A stretch of DNA of 64,000 nucleotides from JACKDX01 sp964640175 (GTDB taxonomy: Bacteria; Myxococcota_A; Polyangia; Polyangiales; GCA-016699535): the NCBI GenBank assembly GCA_964640175.1, contig CAZXFW010000004.1, positions 186,001 through 250,000 of the forward strand, written 5' to 3'. Shown here piece by piece: positions 26,472 through 35,576 of the stretch. How positions within the stretch are numbered: the stretch's first letter is position 1; each line of letters begins with the position of its first letter. The position numbers and the translations under genes were made by a program. Under the pieces are notes generated by a model. That model was given only the letters and a program-made list of their open reading frames with translations, did no database searches and was not told where the DNA came from.

Positions 26472-28547
26472 TCAGCCACGGCCTTCCTCATCCAATAAAC
26501 GCATCCCTTCGAGCAAAAGAGACTCCGCAGAAGCATGGATAACGCGCTGCGTCGCCACAAAGGTTGGATCTACAAAGAACTGGCCGTCAGTTAAGCGAAG
26601 CATGGCATAAAAGGCCTTTTCCCCAACAAGCTCACCATACCGTGCATTGAATATCTCTCCTGAGCTGAAATGCACCTCACCACTCTTGCCGGAAGAGTCC
26701 ACGCGAAGTTTGCCGCTTTTACGTCCATGCGCAAACACCTGCACAATTTCTGGAATGCCCATTTGCTTTAACGACCCTGCCATACCCGCCGAGCTCTGCT
26801 CTGTATGGTGGCTTTCAATGATTTGTTGTGCTTTGGTAACAATGACATCGACAGCCGTAGGCTTAATCAGATAATCCGAAGCACCACATGCAAACCCCTT
26901 ACTCACACTTTGCCGATCCGCCTGGCTTGTCAAATAAATCCACGGCAAATCAGCCACATGTTTACGAACTTGAGTAAGCAGCTCGAAGCCATTCATCGCT
27001 GAAAGCTCCACTTCCGAAATAACTAGTCCAAAGTTTTGCGTTTCGATAAGTTTCAATGCTTCGTTGGCATCACTAGTCACTTCAACACTGTAGCCTTGCT
27101 CAATAAATCGAAGCTCAATAGGCGCAATCTGATCAAGGTTAGAATCGATTAGCAATACACGAGCCTTCGGAGGCCGAAGCGTCGAGCGTAGTCCATCGCC
27201 TAATGCCACTGCTTGGAAATTCTCGAAAAGCTTCGGATCAAACACCGTGTTCACAAAGCCCTTCAACACCTCCAATGCCTCACTTGCACGCAGTATTCTT
27301 TCGTAGACATTGTGGGGATTACTCACAAGTTCCGCATAGCTTTCAATCAACGCAAGAATACGCGCGCCCAGAGGGATTTGAGTTCCAGAGAGTCCGTGAG
27401 GAAAACCACCACCATCAAAACGTTCATACAGATGTTCTATGATCTGCACGGTACTCTGAGGAAGGTGTGCAGACATGAACAACTCTATCGGGCCCTTATA
27501 CGAGGCACGTGCATCGACCTGACAAGACCTATGCTCCGCCACATACCACGCCACTAAATGTGAATCATAGGATTTGCCTAGATCATGGATAAACGCTGCA
27601 ATGTGCAACGCTTCCGTGTCAGCCTGTGACAAACCCAGGCGGTGCGCCAGCCTCCCACATAACTCGCTCACCTTGGCCGAATGCCCCCGTAACCCTGGTC
27701 GTGATCGTTCAATCAACGAAACCAATACATTGAGCGTTTCGATGTAACCTTGCATGCTGACTGCAGATGTCGCCGCAGTCTGACCTCCTCCTAAGGAAGG
27801 ATTCGGAATTCTCAAAGCATTGGAGGCAATCGTAGGAGCTACAACGTGTTCGGACGGAGATTTTGATAACTCAATAGTTGGCAATGCAATTTTAGGAATC
27901 ACGACAGCTGGGTTAGCCATTCTCTTCCAGCTGGCGGGCTCTGAACTTATACGAGCCACGCGCCCTGGACTGGAAATTTCATCGCCTAAATCATCTTCAC
28001 CAAAGGACTTGCCTCCGAACTCTGGAACTTTATTCCCCATAGAGTTTTCCAGCATGCGTTCTTGAAAGGTCGCAAAGGCATGTAAATCATTCTGATAATG
28101 TTTGCCGATCATGGCATACACTGCAGCAGGTCGAGCGATAAGCACACGAATATGGCGTGCTTTGATCGCCATCTGCATTTCTCGAAGCAAATCAGGATTA
28201 TCGGTATCCGCAATGACAACCGATACTGTATCTGTTCGACTGTCATAGACGATCGGACATATGCCTAAATTCTCTGCAGCTCGTGCAGGAACCAGAGCTA
28301 GCGTTTGTTGAGGAATGCTGGCACGAGATAATTTTTGAGTGGATACAAACTGAGTTTTATAGATATTTGCAACATACTTGAGAAGTTCCTCCTCATTGAT
28401 CACACGACAGTCAATCAAGGAATCCAAAATTGATTCTCCCACGCGCTCCGCGTGGCTCAGCGCCATCTCAAGCTGCAGTGTATCCACACGCTTGTCTGCC
28501 AATAACCGCTTGGCGATCGCCCCTCCAGGAACCCGTCGAATATCCAT
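26472..28547 (-). CDS. Multidomain signalling protein: MshEN-like, degenerate HD-GYP, degenerate receiver, PATAN
   Basis: 691 residues in four parts. Residues 1-150 resemble the GspE/MshE N-terminal domain (some members bind c-di-GMP). Residues 265-450 are an HD-GYP fold with HD intact (His321-Asp322), but the second motif reads LYERFDGGGFP at 373-383 instead of HHERxDGxGYP, losing two metal His. Residues 462-578 are a receiver fold in which the phosphorylated Asp is Glu (SEV, Glu512) while Lys562 and Thr540 remain. Residues about 585-691 are a PATAN/DUF4388 module. The protein therefore looks like a signal integrator or scaffold rather than an active phosphodiesterase. The start is ATG 28547; the next gene, at 28598, is divergent. 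Confidence 0.87.
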   Translation of the reverse strand: MDIRRVPGGAIAKRLLADKRVDTLQLEMALSHAERVGESILDSLIDCRVINEEELLKYVANIYKTQFVSTQKLSRASIPQQTLALVPARAAENLGICPIVYDSRTDTVSVVIADTDNPDLLREMQMAIKARHIRVLIARPAAVYAMIGKHYQNDLHAFATFQERMLENSMGNKVPEFGGKSFGEDDLGDEISSPGRVARISSEPASWKRMANPAVVIPKIALPTIELSKSPSEHVVAPTIASNALRIPNPSLGGGQTAATSAVSMQGYIETLNVLVSLIERSRPGLRGHSAKVSELCGRLAHRLGLSQADTEALHIAAFIHDLGKSYDSHLVAWYVAEHRSCQVDARASYKGPIELFMSAHLPQSTVQIIEHLYERFDGGGFPHGLSGTQIPLGARILALIESYAELVSNPHNVYERILRASEALEVLKGFVNTVFDPKLFENFQAVALGDGLRSTLRPPKARVLLIDSNLDQIAPIELRFIEQGYSVEVTSDANEALKLIETQNFGLVISEVELSAMNGFELLTQVRKHVADLPWIYLTSQADRQSVSKGFACGASDYLIKPTAVDVIVTKAQQIIESHHTEQSSAGMAGSLKQMGIPEIVQVFAHGRKSGKLRVDSSGKSGEVHFSSGEIFNARYGELVGEKAFYAMLRLTDGQFFVDPTFVATQRVIHASAESLLLEGMRLLDEEGRG

Positions 28548-28597
28548 CTTTCTACATTGTAGCCAAACAGGCTGTATACGACTATAAAAAGCCTGGC

Positions 28598-29101
28598 ATG
28601 ATACACACCTTGCGTTGGATTACCTTGTCTACATTGTCTCTAATCTGCTTACATTGTGGTGGTGGGCAGCTTAGCCACCACCGCTATACAGACGATGAAG
28701 CAAGCTACCGCATCGGCCAGCTTAGTTCGGAGTGGCGCCCTATCGATGTCGATGGGCAAAACGATTTGGCCTGGCACCACGACCGTCAAGGGGCAGTTCT
28801 ACAGGTCAATGCCTCCTGTGCCCGCAGTCTGGATATTCCCCTATCGTCGCTCACGAACCACCTGCTTATTGGCTTTACAGAGCGGAGTATCCATCGCCAA
28901 GAGCGTGTCCCCCTAGCTCAGCGTGAGGCCCTTTTCACCGAACTGCAGGCCAAACTGGATGGGCAGCCCCGGCACCTTGCATTGGTGGTGCTCAAAAAGG
29001 ACGGTTGCGTGTATGATTTTTCGCTGATTGCGATCAATAAACAAAGTTATGACATGCTAATAGCTCAATTTAAGACATTTCTGTCAGGTTTTTCAACATA
29101 A
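28598..29101 (+). CDS. Putative lipoprotein of unknown function
   Basis: 167 residues from ATG 28598. The frame is open further upstream, but that part overlaps the divergent HD-GYP-like gene. A signal with lipobox-like ICLHC is followed by a compact domain containing WRPIDVDGQNDLAWHHDRQGAVLQV and HLALVVLKKDGCVYDFSLI. The first segments are seen in small envelope proteins of myxobacteria; I do not recognise a named family. It lies 21 bases before the MlaE permease gene on the same strand and is probably co-transcribed with it, which would fit a role in envelope lipid transport, but that is inference. Confidence 0.65.
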   Translation: MIHTLRWITLSTLSLICLHCGGGQLSHHRYTDDEASYRIGQLSSEWRPIDVDGQNDLAWHHDRQGAVLQVNASCARSLDIPLSSLTNHLLIGFTERSIHRQERVPLAQREALFTELQAKLDGQPRHLALVVLKKDGCVYDFSLIAINKQSYDMLIAQFKTFLSGFST

Positions 29102-29122
29102 TTTAGCCAAAAACACAATTCC

Positions 29123-29920
29123 ATGCCTTTTGTTCATACTCTGCCTCCCGGCGTCACCATTCCCTGGGGACGGCGCATCCGTAAATTCCTGGAACACACT
29201 GGGGCTGTGACACTGCTCGCCCACAAAGCCTTTATCGCATTGGTCACGACGCGCTTTGAGTCCCGAGCCTACATCTACCAAATAGAACAGCTCGGAGTGC
29301 GTTCCATTGGCATTGCCGCAGCGACCGCCGTGTTTGTCGGCATCGTGATGGCCATTCAGTTTGCCTTCTCCCTGGAAATGTTTGGAGCCAAAGATACCGT
29401 CGGAAGAATTGTGGGGCTTTCTGAAGCCAGGGAACTCGCTCCCTCCCTCACCGCCTTGGTGGTTGGCAGCCGCATCGCCTCTGGTATGGCCGCTGAGATT
29501 GGCTCGATGGCTGTGACCGAACAACTTGATGCGATCCGTGCACTTGGTGCAGACCCCATTCGCAAGCTTGTGGTGCCTCGGATACTTGCTGGAATCACAG
29601 TCATGCCTTTGCTGACGTTCCTTTCTTTAGTGTTAGGCGTGCTAAGCGCTCTTGCCGTGTGCAGTATCACCTTTGGCATTTCGGCAGAGTTTTTCTTGTC
29701 TACCGCCATGGACACTGTTCGGATGCAAGACTTGATGAGTGGGTTGGGCAAAACACCGTTTTTTGGTTTTCTGATTACCATCCTCGGGTGCTACTTTGGA
29801 CTTAAGACCTATGGAGGCACTGAAGGCGTGGGGAGCTCCACCACTTCCGCAGTGGTGGTTGTGTCCATTACGGTTCTGGTAGCAGATGCACTGCTGACAC
29901 AGGCATTTCTATCGATGTAA
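29123..29920 (+). CDS. mlaE: MlaE/YrbE-family ABC transporter permease
   Basis: 265 residues with five or six hydrophobic segments and the family core VFVGIVMAIQFAFSLEMFGA, RELAPSLTALVVGSRIASGMAAEIGSM and TEQLDAIRALGADPIRKLVVPR. MlaE is the inner-membrane permease of a phospholipid-transport ABC system (Mla, or Mce in actinobacteria). No ATPase (MlaF) or MCE substrate-binding protein (MlaD) gene flanks it here. A lipoprotein gene lies just upstream. The last 53 bases overlap the 3' end of the convergent amt gene. Confidence 0.93.
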   Translation: MPFVHTLPPGVTIPWGRRIRKFLEHTGAVTLLAHKAFIALVTTRFESRAYIYQIEQLGVRSIGIAAATAVFVGIVMAIQFAFSLEMFGAKDTVGRIVGLSEARELAPSLTALVVGSRIASGMAAEIGSMAVTEQLDAIRALGADPIRKLVVPRILAGITVMPLLTFLSLVLGVLSALAVCSITFGISAEFFLSTAMDTVRMQDLMSGLGKTPFFGFLITILGCYFGLKTYGGTEGVGSSTTSAVVVVSITVLVADALLTQAFLSM

Positions 29921-31193
29921 GCGGCTTTTCTTGAGCACTCTGTTGCGGTTCATCCTCATAAGCTCTGCTGGAAACTGCATCACCGTATGCCTGCTCTCCG
30001 TGCAACATTAAATCGAGCCCTTCTTGTTCGATGTGAATGGCCGGGCGTAACCCAATCGCCCAGTCAACTGCTTTTGCAATAAAAAACGTGGCACTTGCCG
30101 CATACACACCAGAGACCACCACAGAGAAAAGTTGCTCGTTAAACAAACCGACATTGCCGTACCATAACCCCTGCGCACCTTTGGGATTCCAGTACGTGGA
30201 AGCAAATACCCCCGTGAGAATGGCACCCAGGGCACCCCCGATGCCATGAACACCAAATGCATCCAACGCATCGTCATAACTAAACCGATGTTTCAGAAGC
30301 ACTCCTAAATAACACGTAACTCCAGCAAGGAATCCAATGCCCGCCGACGCCATAGGACCCACAAATCCAGCAGCCGGTGTCACCGCCACCAAGCCTGCCA
30401 CTAAGCCAGAAGCTACGCCAAGTGTGGACGGCTTTCCGTGGCGCACCCATTCGATGGACGCCCACGCAAGCGCACCCAATGCAGCCGCGATATGTGTATT
30501 CACTAAGGCTAACGCTGCAATGCCATCTGCTTTTAATGCGCTACCTGCATTAAACCCAAACCAACCAAACCACAAAAGCCCAGCTCCCAAGAGCGTCATC
30601 GTTAAGTTGTGTGGAGGCATCCGACGGTGTGGAAACCCGTCACGCCGACCAAGCATACACGCCATAACTAATGCGCTAAGCCCCGCAGAAAGATGAACCA
30701 CTGTTCCACCCGCAAAATCCAACGCGCCCCGTGCAGATAACCATCCTCCCGGCCCCCATACCCAGTGTGCAATGGGATCATAGACAAACAACGCCCATAA
30801 CACTGTGAAGAGCACATAGGCCGAAAACTTCATCCGCTCAGCAAATGCACCAGAGATCAATGCCGGGGTAATCACTGCAAACATCATTTGATAGCCGGCA
30901 AACAGGATGTGGGGGATGGAGCCTTTAGGCTCGAGTCCTACCCCCTGAAATCCTAAAAAGTCTAATCCGCCAATGATGCCGCCATGGCTTGGAGCAAAGA
31001 CCAGCGTATAACCGATGACAATCCATTGCAGCGTCACCAATCCCAACGCAAAAAAGCTATGCATGAATGTGGAAAGCACATTGCGTGATCGCACGAGCCC
31101 ACCATAAAAAAGCGCCAGCGCGGGCGTCATCAGCAACACCAACGCTGTAGCCACCAACATCCAGGCCGTATCTGCCGCGTTCAGCTCTCCCAT
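29868..31193 (-). CDS. amt: Ammonium transporter Amt
   Basis: 441 residues with eleven predicted membrane helices. The ammonium channel signature DFAGGTVVHLSAG carries the first pore His, and FGVHGIGGALGAILTG carries the second. The FVYDPIAHWVWGPGGWL loop of the Amt family is present. The C-terminal cytosolic tail (about 40 residues) is unrelated to the usual GlnK-binding tail as far as can be seen, and its coding region overlaps the end of mlaE. No glnK/glnB gene adjoins it, which is unusual because amt is often followed by one. The start is ATG 31193 with GGAGG eight bases upstream. The 119 bases beyond it up to fabI hold the promoter region; no clear sigma-54 site was seen. Confidence 0.95.
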   Translation of the reverse strand: MGELNAADTAWMLVATALVLLMTPALALFYGGLVRSRNVLSTFMHSFFALGLVTLQWIVIGYTLVFAPSHGGIIGGLDFLGFQGVGLEPKGSIPHILFAGYQMMFAVITPALISGAFAERMKFSAYVLFTVLWALFVYDPIAHWVWGPGGWLSARGALDFAGGTVVHLSAGLSALVMACMLGRRDGFPHRRMPPHNLTMTLLGAGLLWFGWFGFNAGSALKADGIAALALVNTHIAAALGALAWASIEWVRHGKPSTLGVASGLVAGLVAVTPAAGFVGPMASAGIGFLAGVTCYLGVLLKHRFSYDDALDAFGVHGIGGALGAILTGVFASTYWNPKGAQGLWYGNVGLFNEQLFSVVVSGVYAASATFFIAKAVDWAIGLRPAIHIEQEGLDLMLHGEQAYGDAVSSRAYEDEPQQSAQEKPLTSIEMPVSAVHLLPEP

Positions 31194-31312
31194 CCTTGAT
31201 CCTCCCTGACGAAAGGAGCAAGCATAGGTGAACGATGTTTCAGAATTGTTTCAAACGCGTAACATAGACTTAACAACGACCGCGCAAAACCATCAGTCGC
31301 CGAAAAGACAGC

Positions 31313-32233
31313 CTAGCGACGGTTTGGTGTATCGAGATCTTTAGGCACAGCATCGAGAGCCATACCCATACTGTGATAGCCCTTGTCAACGTACACCGTA
31401 GTGCCTGTGATACCGGCTGCAAGCCTGCTCGACAAAAATGCAGCCGTAGCACCTACATCTGTAGCGTGTATTCGCTCAGGCAGCGCAGCATTGCGCTGGT
31501 TATACTCAACCATATTGCCAATGAAGCCAATGGCGGTGGCAGCACGAGAAGCCCAAGGACCTGCTGAAATGCAATTGATGCGTACTCCCCAACGATGGCC
31601 AGCTTCATACGCCAGCACACGCGTATCTGACTCAAGCGCAGCCTTCGCAGCAGACATGCCGCCACCATAGCCAGGAATTACACGTTCTGAAGCCATATAG
31701 GACAAGGACAAAAAGGAGCCACCTTGAGGCATCAACGGACCCATGCGTTGAACCAGCGACACAAACGAATAACTGCTTGCACTTAGCGCAGCCAGATACC
31801 CTTTACGGCTGGTGTTGAGTAACGCATGCTTCACTTCGGGAGCATTGGCCAAACTATGCACGACAATGTCGATGGGCTGCTCCCCAAAATCACGTTGCAA
31901 TGCATCACATACGCCTTGAATACTGTAATCACCCCGCTCTTTATAACGGCGGTTTTCCCTGATCTCCAAAGGCGCATCTTCGAGCGTGTCAAACTCGGCA
32001 TCAAGAGGATAGATGCGTTTGAACTCCAGGGTGCTGCCATCACCAAGTGCAAGCGATGCATTGATCTTGCCGCGCTCTAATAACTTAGCAAAGATAGTAT
32101 AGGCTGGCGGCCAAGTGCCCACGGTCACTTCTGCCCCAGCTTCGGCAAGACACTTTGCAATGGCAAAGCCGAAGCCTTGGTCATCCGCAACACCTGCAAC
32201 AAATGCCCGTTTTCCGCTGAGATCGATTTTCAT
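31313..32233 (-). CDS. fabI: Enoyl-[acyl-carrier-protein] reductase, plant/chlamydia-type FabI
   Basis: Reduces enoyl-ACP with NAD(P)H in fatty acid elongation. The 306-residue protein is longer than the 260-residue E. coli-type FabI and has the extra loop seen in plant, apicomplexan and chlamydial reductases after GTWPPAY (about 50-100). The catalytic residues are Tyr179, Tyr189 and Lys197; the Tyr-to-Lys spacing of eight and the block PGYGGGMSAAKAALESDTRVLAYEAG are those of the plant enzymes, whereas E. coli has seven. It is the last gene of the run MetB-like, DMT transporter, FabI (gaps of 4 and 11 bases), downstream of the ketosynthase/oxoamine synthase genes. It may be the cell's only FabI or serve the nearby lipid pathway. 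Confidence 0.95.
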   Translation of the reverse strand: MKIDLSGKRAFVAGVADDQGFGFAIAKCLAEAGAEVTVGTWPPAYTIFAKLLERGKINASLALGDGSTLEFKRIYPLDAEFDTLEDAPLEIRENRRYKERGDYSIQGVCDALQRDFGEQPIDIVVHSLANAPEVKHALLNTSRKGYLAALSASSYSFVSLVQRMGPLMPQGGSFLSLSYMASERVIPGYGGGMSAAKAALESDTRVLAYEAGHRWGVRINCISAGPWASRAATAIGFIGNMVEYNQRNAALPERIHATDVGATAAFLSSRLAAGITGTTVYVDKGYHSMGMALDAVPKDLDTPNRR

Positions 32234-32244
32234 GGCGTCCAGTT

Positions 32245-33114
32245 CTACACTACGTTTTGCGTAGAACCAAGATGTCCCGTTTTCCCAAACCGAATGAGGA
32301 CAATCACGCCGCCCAGGATGAAAGCGCCACCCAGTAACTGTATGGAATGAACTTGTTCACCTAAAAATGTAGAAGCCGCTACGGTAGTGATGATCGGTTC
32401 AATGGTAGCCACAGTAGAGGCCCGAACCGCACCGATTTTTTCAAGGCCCAAGAAAAATGTCAGTATCGCCCCTACAGTGGAGATCGTGCCCATCGCAACG
32501 GCCGCGAGCCACCCACTGCTGTGTGTTGGAAACTGGGGACCACGTAAAAGCATAAGGGCACACAATACAATCGCCGTTGACATGATGATAATCGCGGTAG
32601 ACACACGTGCATCGGTAAACCGACTCATGTAGCCACTCCCTAATACAAAACATGCATACACCACTGCCGAAGTCACTCCTAGCATAATTCCAACTGGCTT
32701 ACTCGAACCGGAAGGACCTACGGTTAGTGCCACACCGCATAGAGCCATTCCCAGAGCCGTCATTTTGCCCAACCCAAAGGGCTCTTTAAATAAAATGGCA
32801 GACAACACCGCCACCATAGCCGGATAAAGAAACAATAGAAGCGCTACGATGCCGGCTGCAGCATACTTCAGTGCATAGAAGAATGACAAAGCCTCACCCA
32901 CAAACCCTACTGCCCCCAAGAGTATCAATATCCCTAACTGGCGGCCCTTGGGGATCTTTAAGCGGCGACGCCATAAAATCGGCGCCATGCACATCGATGC
33001 AATAAGGAACCGGAAGGCTAGAACGGTGATAGGATCCATTCCTGCGCGGTATGCCACATGAGCAAATACAGGCATGACTCCAAACGCAAACGCAGAAACA
33101 ACAATCCAACCCAT
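32245..33114 (-). CDS. EamA/DMT-family membrane transporter
   Basis: 289 residues with ten hydrophobic helices in two related halves, the EamA drug/metabolite transporter plan. It opens with WIVVSAFAFGVMPVFAHVAY, and the second EamA repeat begins with VSTAIIIMSTAIVLC. Substrates of the family are amino acids, nucleosides or small metabolites; here the neighbouring MetB-like gene (four bases upstream) and fabI (11 bases downstream) suggest an exporter of an amino-acid-derived or lipid-pathway compound, which is inference only. The start is ATG 33114. Confidence 0.88.
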   Translation of the reverse strand: MGWIVVSAFAFGVMPVFAHVAYRAGMDPITVLAFRFLIASMCMAPILWRRRLKIPKGRQLGILILLGAVGFVGEALSFFYALKYAAAGIVALLLFLYPAMVAVLSAILFKEPFGLGKMTALGMALCGVALTVGPSGSSKPVGIMLGVTSAVVYACFVLGSGYMSRFTDARVSTAIIIMSTAIVLCALMLLRGPQFPTHSSGWLAAVAMGTISTVGAILTFFLGLEKIGAVRASTVATIEPIITTVAASTFLGEQVHSIQLLGGAFILGGVIVLIRFGKTGHLGSTQNVV

Positions 33115-33118
33115 GAGT

Positions 33119-34279
33119 TTATGTTAATGCCTGATCAAAATCGGCAACGATGTCTTCAATGGCTTCAATGCCTACAGCAACGCGAATAAGGTCATCCGTA
33201 ATGCCCATTCGCAGCCTTTCCTTACGCTCGATGCCAAGATGCGAAGCAGCTGCCGGCCGGCTAACAAGCGTTTCAACGCCTCCTAAACTGGGCGCACATA
33301 CCGCCAAGGTAACCCGATCAATAAAACGTTGCGAAGCAGTAAGGCCTTGCTTGAGCTCGAAACTCAATACACCACCAGAGCCACGAAAAAGCTGGGTTGC
33401 TCGGTAATAATCCGGATGCGTCTCAAGCCCCGGGTAATTAACTCCTTTAACAGCAGAATGCTGAGCTAAAAATCGCGCAAGCTCTAGCGCGTTATGATTC
33501 TGTTCACGAACACGTACCGCAAGTGTCTTAATGCCACGCTCAAGAAGGAAACTTGCGTGAGGATCCAAAGAACCACCTAAATGATTCAACTTATGAGTCA
33601 CTTCGGAAATTCTGTGGCTGGAACCCATGACGCAGCCTGCCACAATGTCCGAATGACCGTTGAGATATTTCGTGCAACTATGAAGAGCCAACGTATATCC
33701 GAAATCAACTGCTTGGAAATTGAACGGGCTCGCAAAGGTATTGTCAATCAATGACACCAAGCCATGCGCGTTTGCGAACCTCACTACCGCAGCATGATCT
33801 GCTACCTCCAACAATGGGTTACTCATGGCTTCAACGTAGATGGCTTTCGTTTGTGGTCTTAAATACTGTGACCATGTGTCTGGATCACGTGCATCAATGA
33901 AATCCACAGCAATGCCCAACGCGGGAAAATCTTGCGTCAATAAACTGTGAGTGCCACCGTACAAACAAGACTGCACCAAAAGATGATCACCTGTCTTAAG
34001 CACAGAAAGCAGCGATGCGGAAATGGCAGCCATACCACTTCCTGTCACAAGGGCAGCCTCCGCTCGCTCAAGCAACGCGAGTTTTTGCGCTAACAAGACA
34101 TGGTTAGGCGTATTATTGAGGCGAATATATTTCAACTCGTGATAACTTGCCTCACTTGCAGTCTCAAACATTGCTGACTGGAAAATAGGGGTTACCACAG
34201 CTCCCTGGATGCGGGGGTGGGGAGTCCCGCCATGAATCACCTGAGTCTGGATATGGTGCTTGTGCTCCGGCTGCCTCAT
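33119..34279 (-). CDS. Cys/Met metabolism PLP enzyme (MetB/MetC-like trans-sulfuration family)
   Basis: 386 residues. The Schiff-base lysine is in SCTKYLNGHSDIVAG, the motif ALVTGSGMAAISASLLS binds the PLP phosphate, and VEAMSNPLLEVAD and LIDNTFASP are family-typical. The substrate loop reads YIRLNNTPNH instead of the common YxRxGNPT, a variant seen in a distinct subgroup. Candidate reactions are cystathionine gamma-synthase, O-acyl-homoserine sulfhydrylase or a lyase. Its place directly behind the oxoamine synthase gene (70-base gap) is notable because an amino acid is the second substrate of that enzyme, but a plain methionine-pathway role is equally possible. Confidence 0.88.
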   Translation of the reverse strand: MRQPEHKHHIQTQVIHGGTPHPRIQGAVVTPIFQSAMFETASEASYHELKYIRLNNTPNHVLLAQKLALLERAEAALVTGSGMAAISASLLSVLKTGDHLLVQSCLYGGTHSLLTQDFPALGIAVDFIDARDPDTWSQYLRPQTKAIYVEAMSNPLLEVADHAAVVRFANAHGLVSLIDNTFASPFNFQAVDFGYTLALHSCTKYLNGHSDIVAGCVMGSSHRISEVTHKLNHLGGSLDPHASFLLERGIKTLAVRVREQNHNALELARFLAQHSAVKGVNYPGLETHPDYYRATQLFRGSGGVLSFELKQGLTASQRFIDRVTLAVCAPSLGGVETLVSRPAAASHLGIERKERLRMGITDDLIRVAVGIEAIEDIVADFDQALT

Positions 34280-34349
34280 CCGTGCAACGTCCTACATTCT
34301 TACACCAAAATCAACTGACACTCACTGCAAACCACGGGCTTTGCCAAGC

Positions 34350-35576
34350 TCAAACCATCGGACCTAGGTCCTCACCAGATTGTACGTAAAATGCACGGCC
34401 ATACATGTCGAGCAACTCAAGCGCCTTATCCATATCTTCTTTGGAATGGCCACGGGTGATGTTGACTCTTAAACGTTCCTCGCCCAGTTTCACACCAGGG
34501 TATGTGATGGGTACCATCATGATTCCGTTTTCTATTAGAGCAACATGCATAAAAAGTGCCTTGCGTTCATCACGGCACATCACTGGCATAATATGAGTAT
34601 CACTCAACCCGAGATCAAAGCCAAGCTCCGTAAGATTTTTACGCATGTATTCTGCTTTTTCGTGTAGCTCAGCAACCAATCCTTCGCCTTCATTCTCTAA
34701 CATCGTTAAAATCGTGGAAGCGGCCGCAACAATGGGAACAGGCAACGACGCGCTAAACAAAAATGAGCGCGCTGTATGTTTGACGTGATCCACCACATCC
34801 GCGGAGCCCGCCAAAATACCACCGATGCCTCCAAACGTTTTAGAAAACGTGCTGATTAACATGGGCACTTTTCCTTGCAACCCAAAGTGCTCAACAATGC
34901 CTTTGCCATATTTCCCTAGCGTACCCGTGCCATGAGCATCGTCGCATACCATGACAGCATTGTAGCGTTCACAAATCTCGACAAACTCCTCTATCTTGGC
35001 CATGTCACCATCAAGCGAATAAATACCTTCTATCAAAACAAGCGCGTGTTTACGTTCCATCGTTTTGAGGACACGCTCCAAAGAGCGTGCAGAGTTATGA
35101 TTGAAAAATCGCACTTCAGGTTGCCGCGTGGGCGTACCAGCCGCCAGGAATGTTCCATCCAGAATGCACGCATGACTTAGATTATCGAGCACTAGGGTCG
35201 TGTCTTTATCCGCCAGTGACATGATCGTGCCCAACATGGCTTGGTACCCCGTGGTAAAAAGCAATACTTTTTCATAGCCAAACCATCGCGCAAGACGCTC
35301 TTCAAGCTCAACATGTGCTGTCGTGGTGGCTTGCACGCGGGATGAACTTAGCCCGCACGCAAACTGTTCAACAGCCTTTTTAGCCTCTTCTTTCACCTTG
35401 GGATGTGTGGTCAGCCCCAAATAATCATTCGAACTAAAATTAATAATTGGCTTGCCATTAATGGTGGTATGCAGACCACCTGACTCAAACGGTCGGAAAA
35501 ACGGGTAAACCTGCTTCTCGTGAGCTTCTCGAATACGTTCTAACGCAGCATGCGCTTTTTTATCGGCCCAATTCAT
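34350..35576 (-). CDS. Serine-palmitoyltransferase-like alpha-oxoamine synthase
   Basis: 408 residues from ATG 35576; the preceding open frame belongs to the ketosynthase gene. It is a PLP enzyme of the family that condenses an acyl thioester with an amino acid, releasing CO2 (AONS, KBL, ALAS, SPT). The PLP lysine is Lys246 in STFSKTFGGIGG; CDDAHG (212-215) and SHAC (134-137) hold the other cofactor contacts. The N-terminal block PFFRPFESGG...FSSNDYLGLTTHPKV and the ARSFLFSASLP stretch resemble bacterial serine palmitoyltransferases more than KBL or BioF. The expected product is a long-chain 3-ketoamine. The start overlaps the upstream ketosynthase stop as ATGA, so the two are translationally coupled. 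Confidence 0.88.
   Translation of the reverse strand: MNWADKKAHAALERIREAHEKQVYPFFRPFESGGLHTTINGKPIINFSSNDYLGLTTHPKVKEEAKKAVEQFACGLSSSRVQATTTAHVELEERLARWFGYEKVLLFTTGYQAMLGTIMSLADKDTTLVLDNLSHACILDGTFLAAGTPTRQPEVRFFNHNSARSLERVLKTMERKHALVLIEGIYSLDGDMAKIEEFVEICERYNAVMVCDDAHGTGTLGKYGKGIVEHFGLQGKVPMLISTFSKTFGGIGGILAGSADVVDHVKHTARSFLFSASLPVPIVAAASTILTMLENEGEGLVAELHEKAEYMRKNLTELGFDLGLSDTHIMPVMCRDERKALFMHVALIENGIMMVPITYPGVKLGEERLRVNITRGHSKEDMDKALELLDMYGRAFYVQSGEDLGPMV

Noticed and set aside
29093..29524. Minus-strand open frame across the start of mlaE
   Set aside because: Gly/His-rich shadow of mlaE on the other strand; no family features.
31194..31312. Sigma-54 promoter for amt
   Set aside because: No GG-N10-GC pair with the right context was found on the minus strand.
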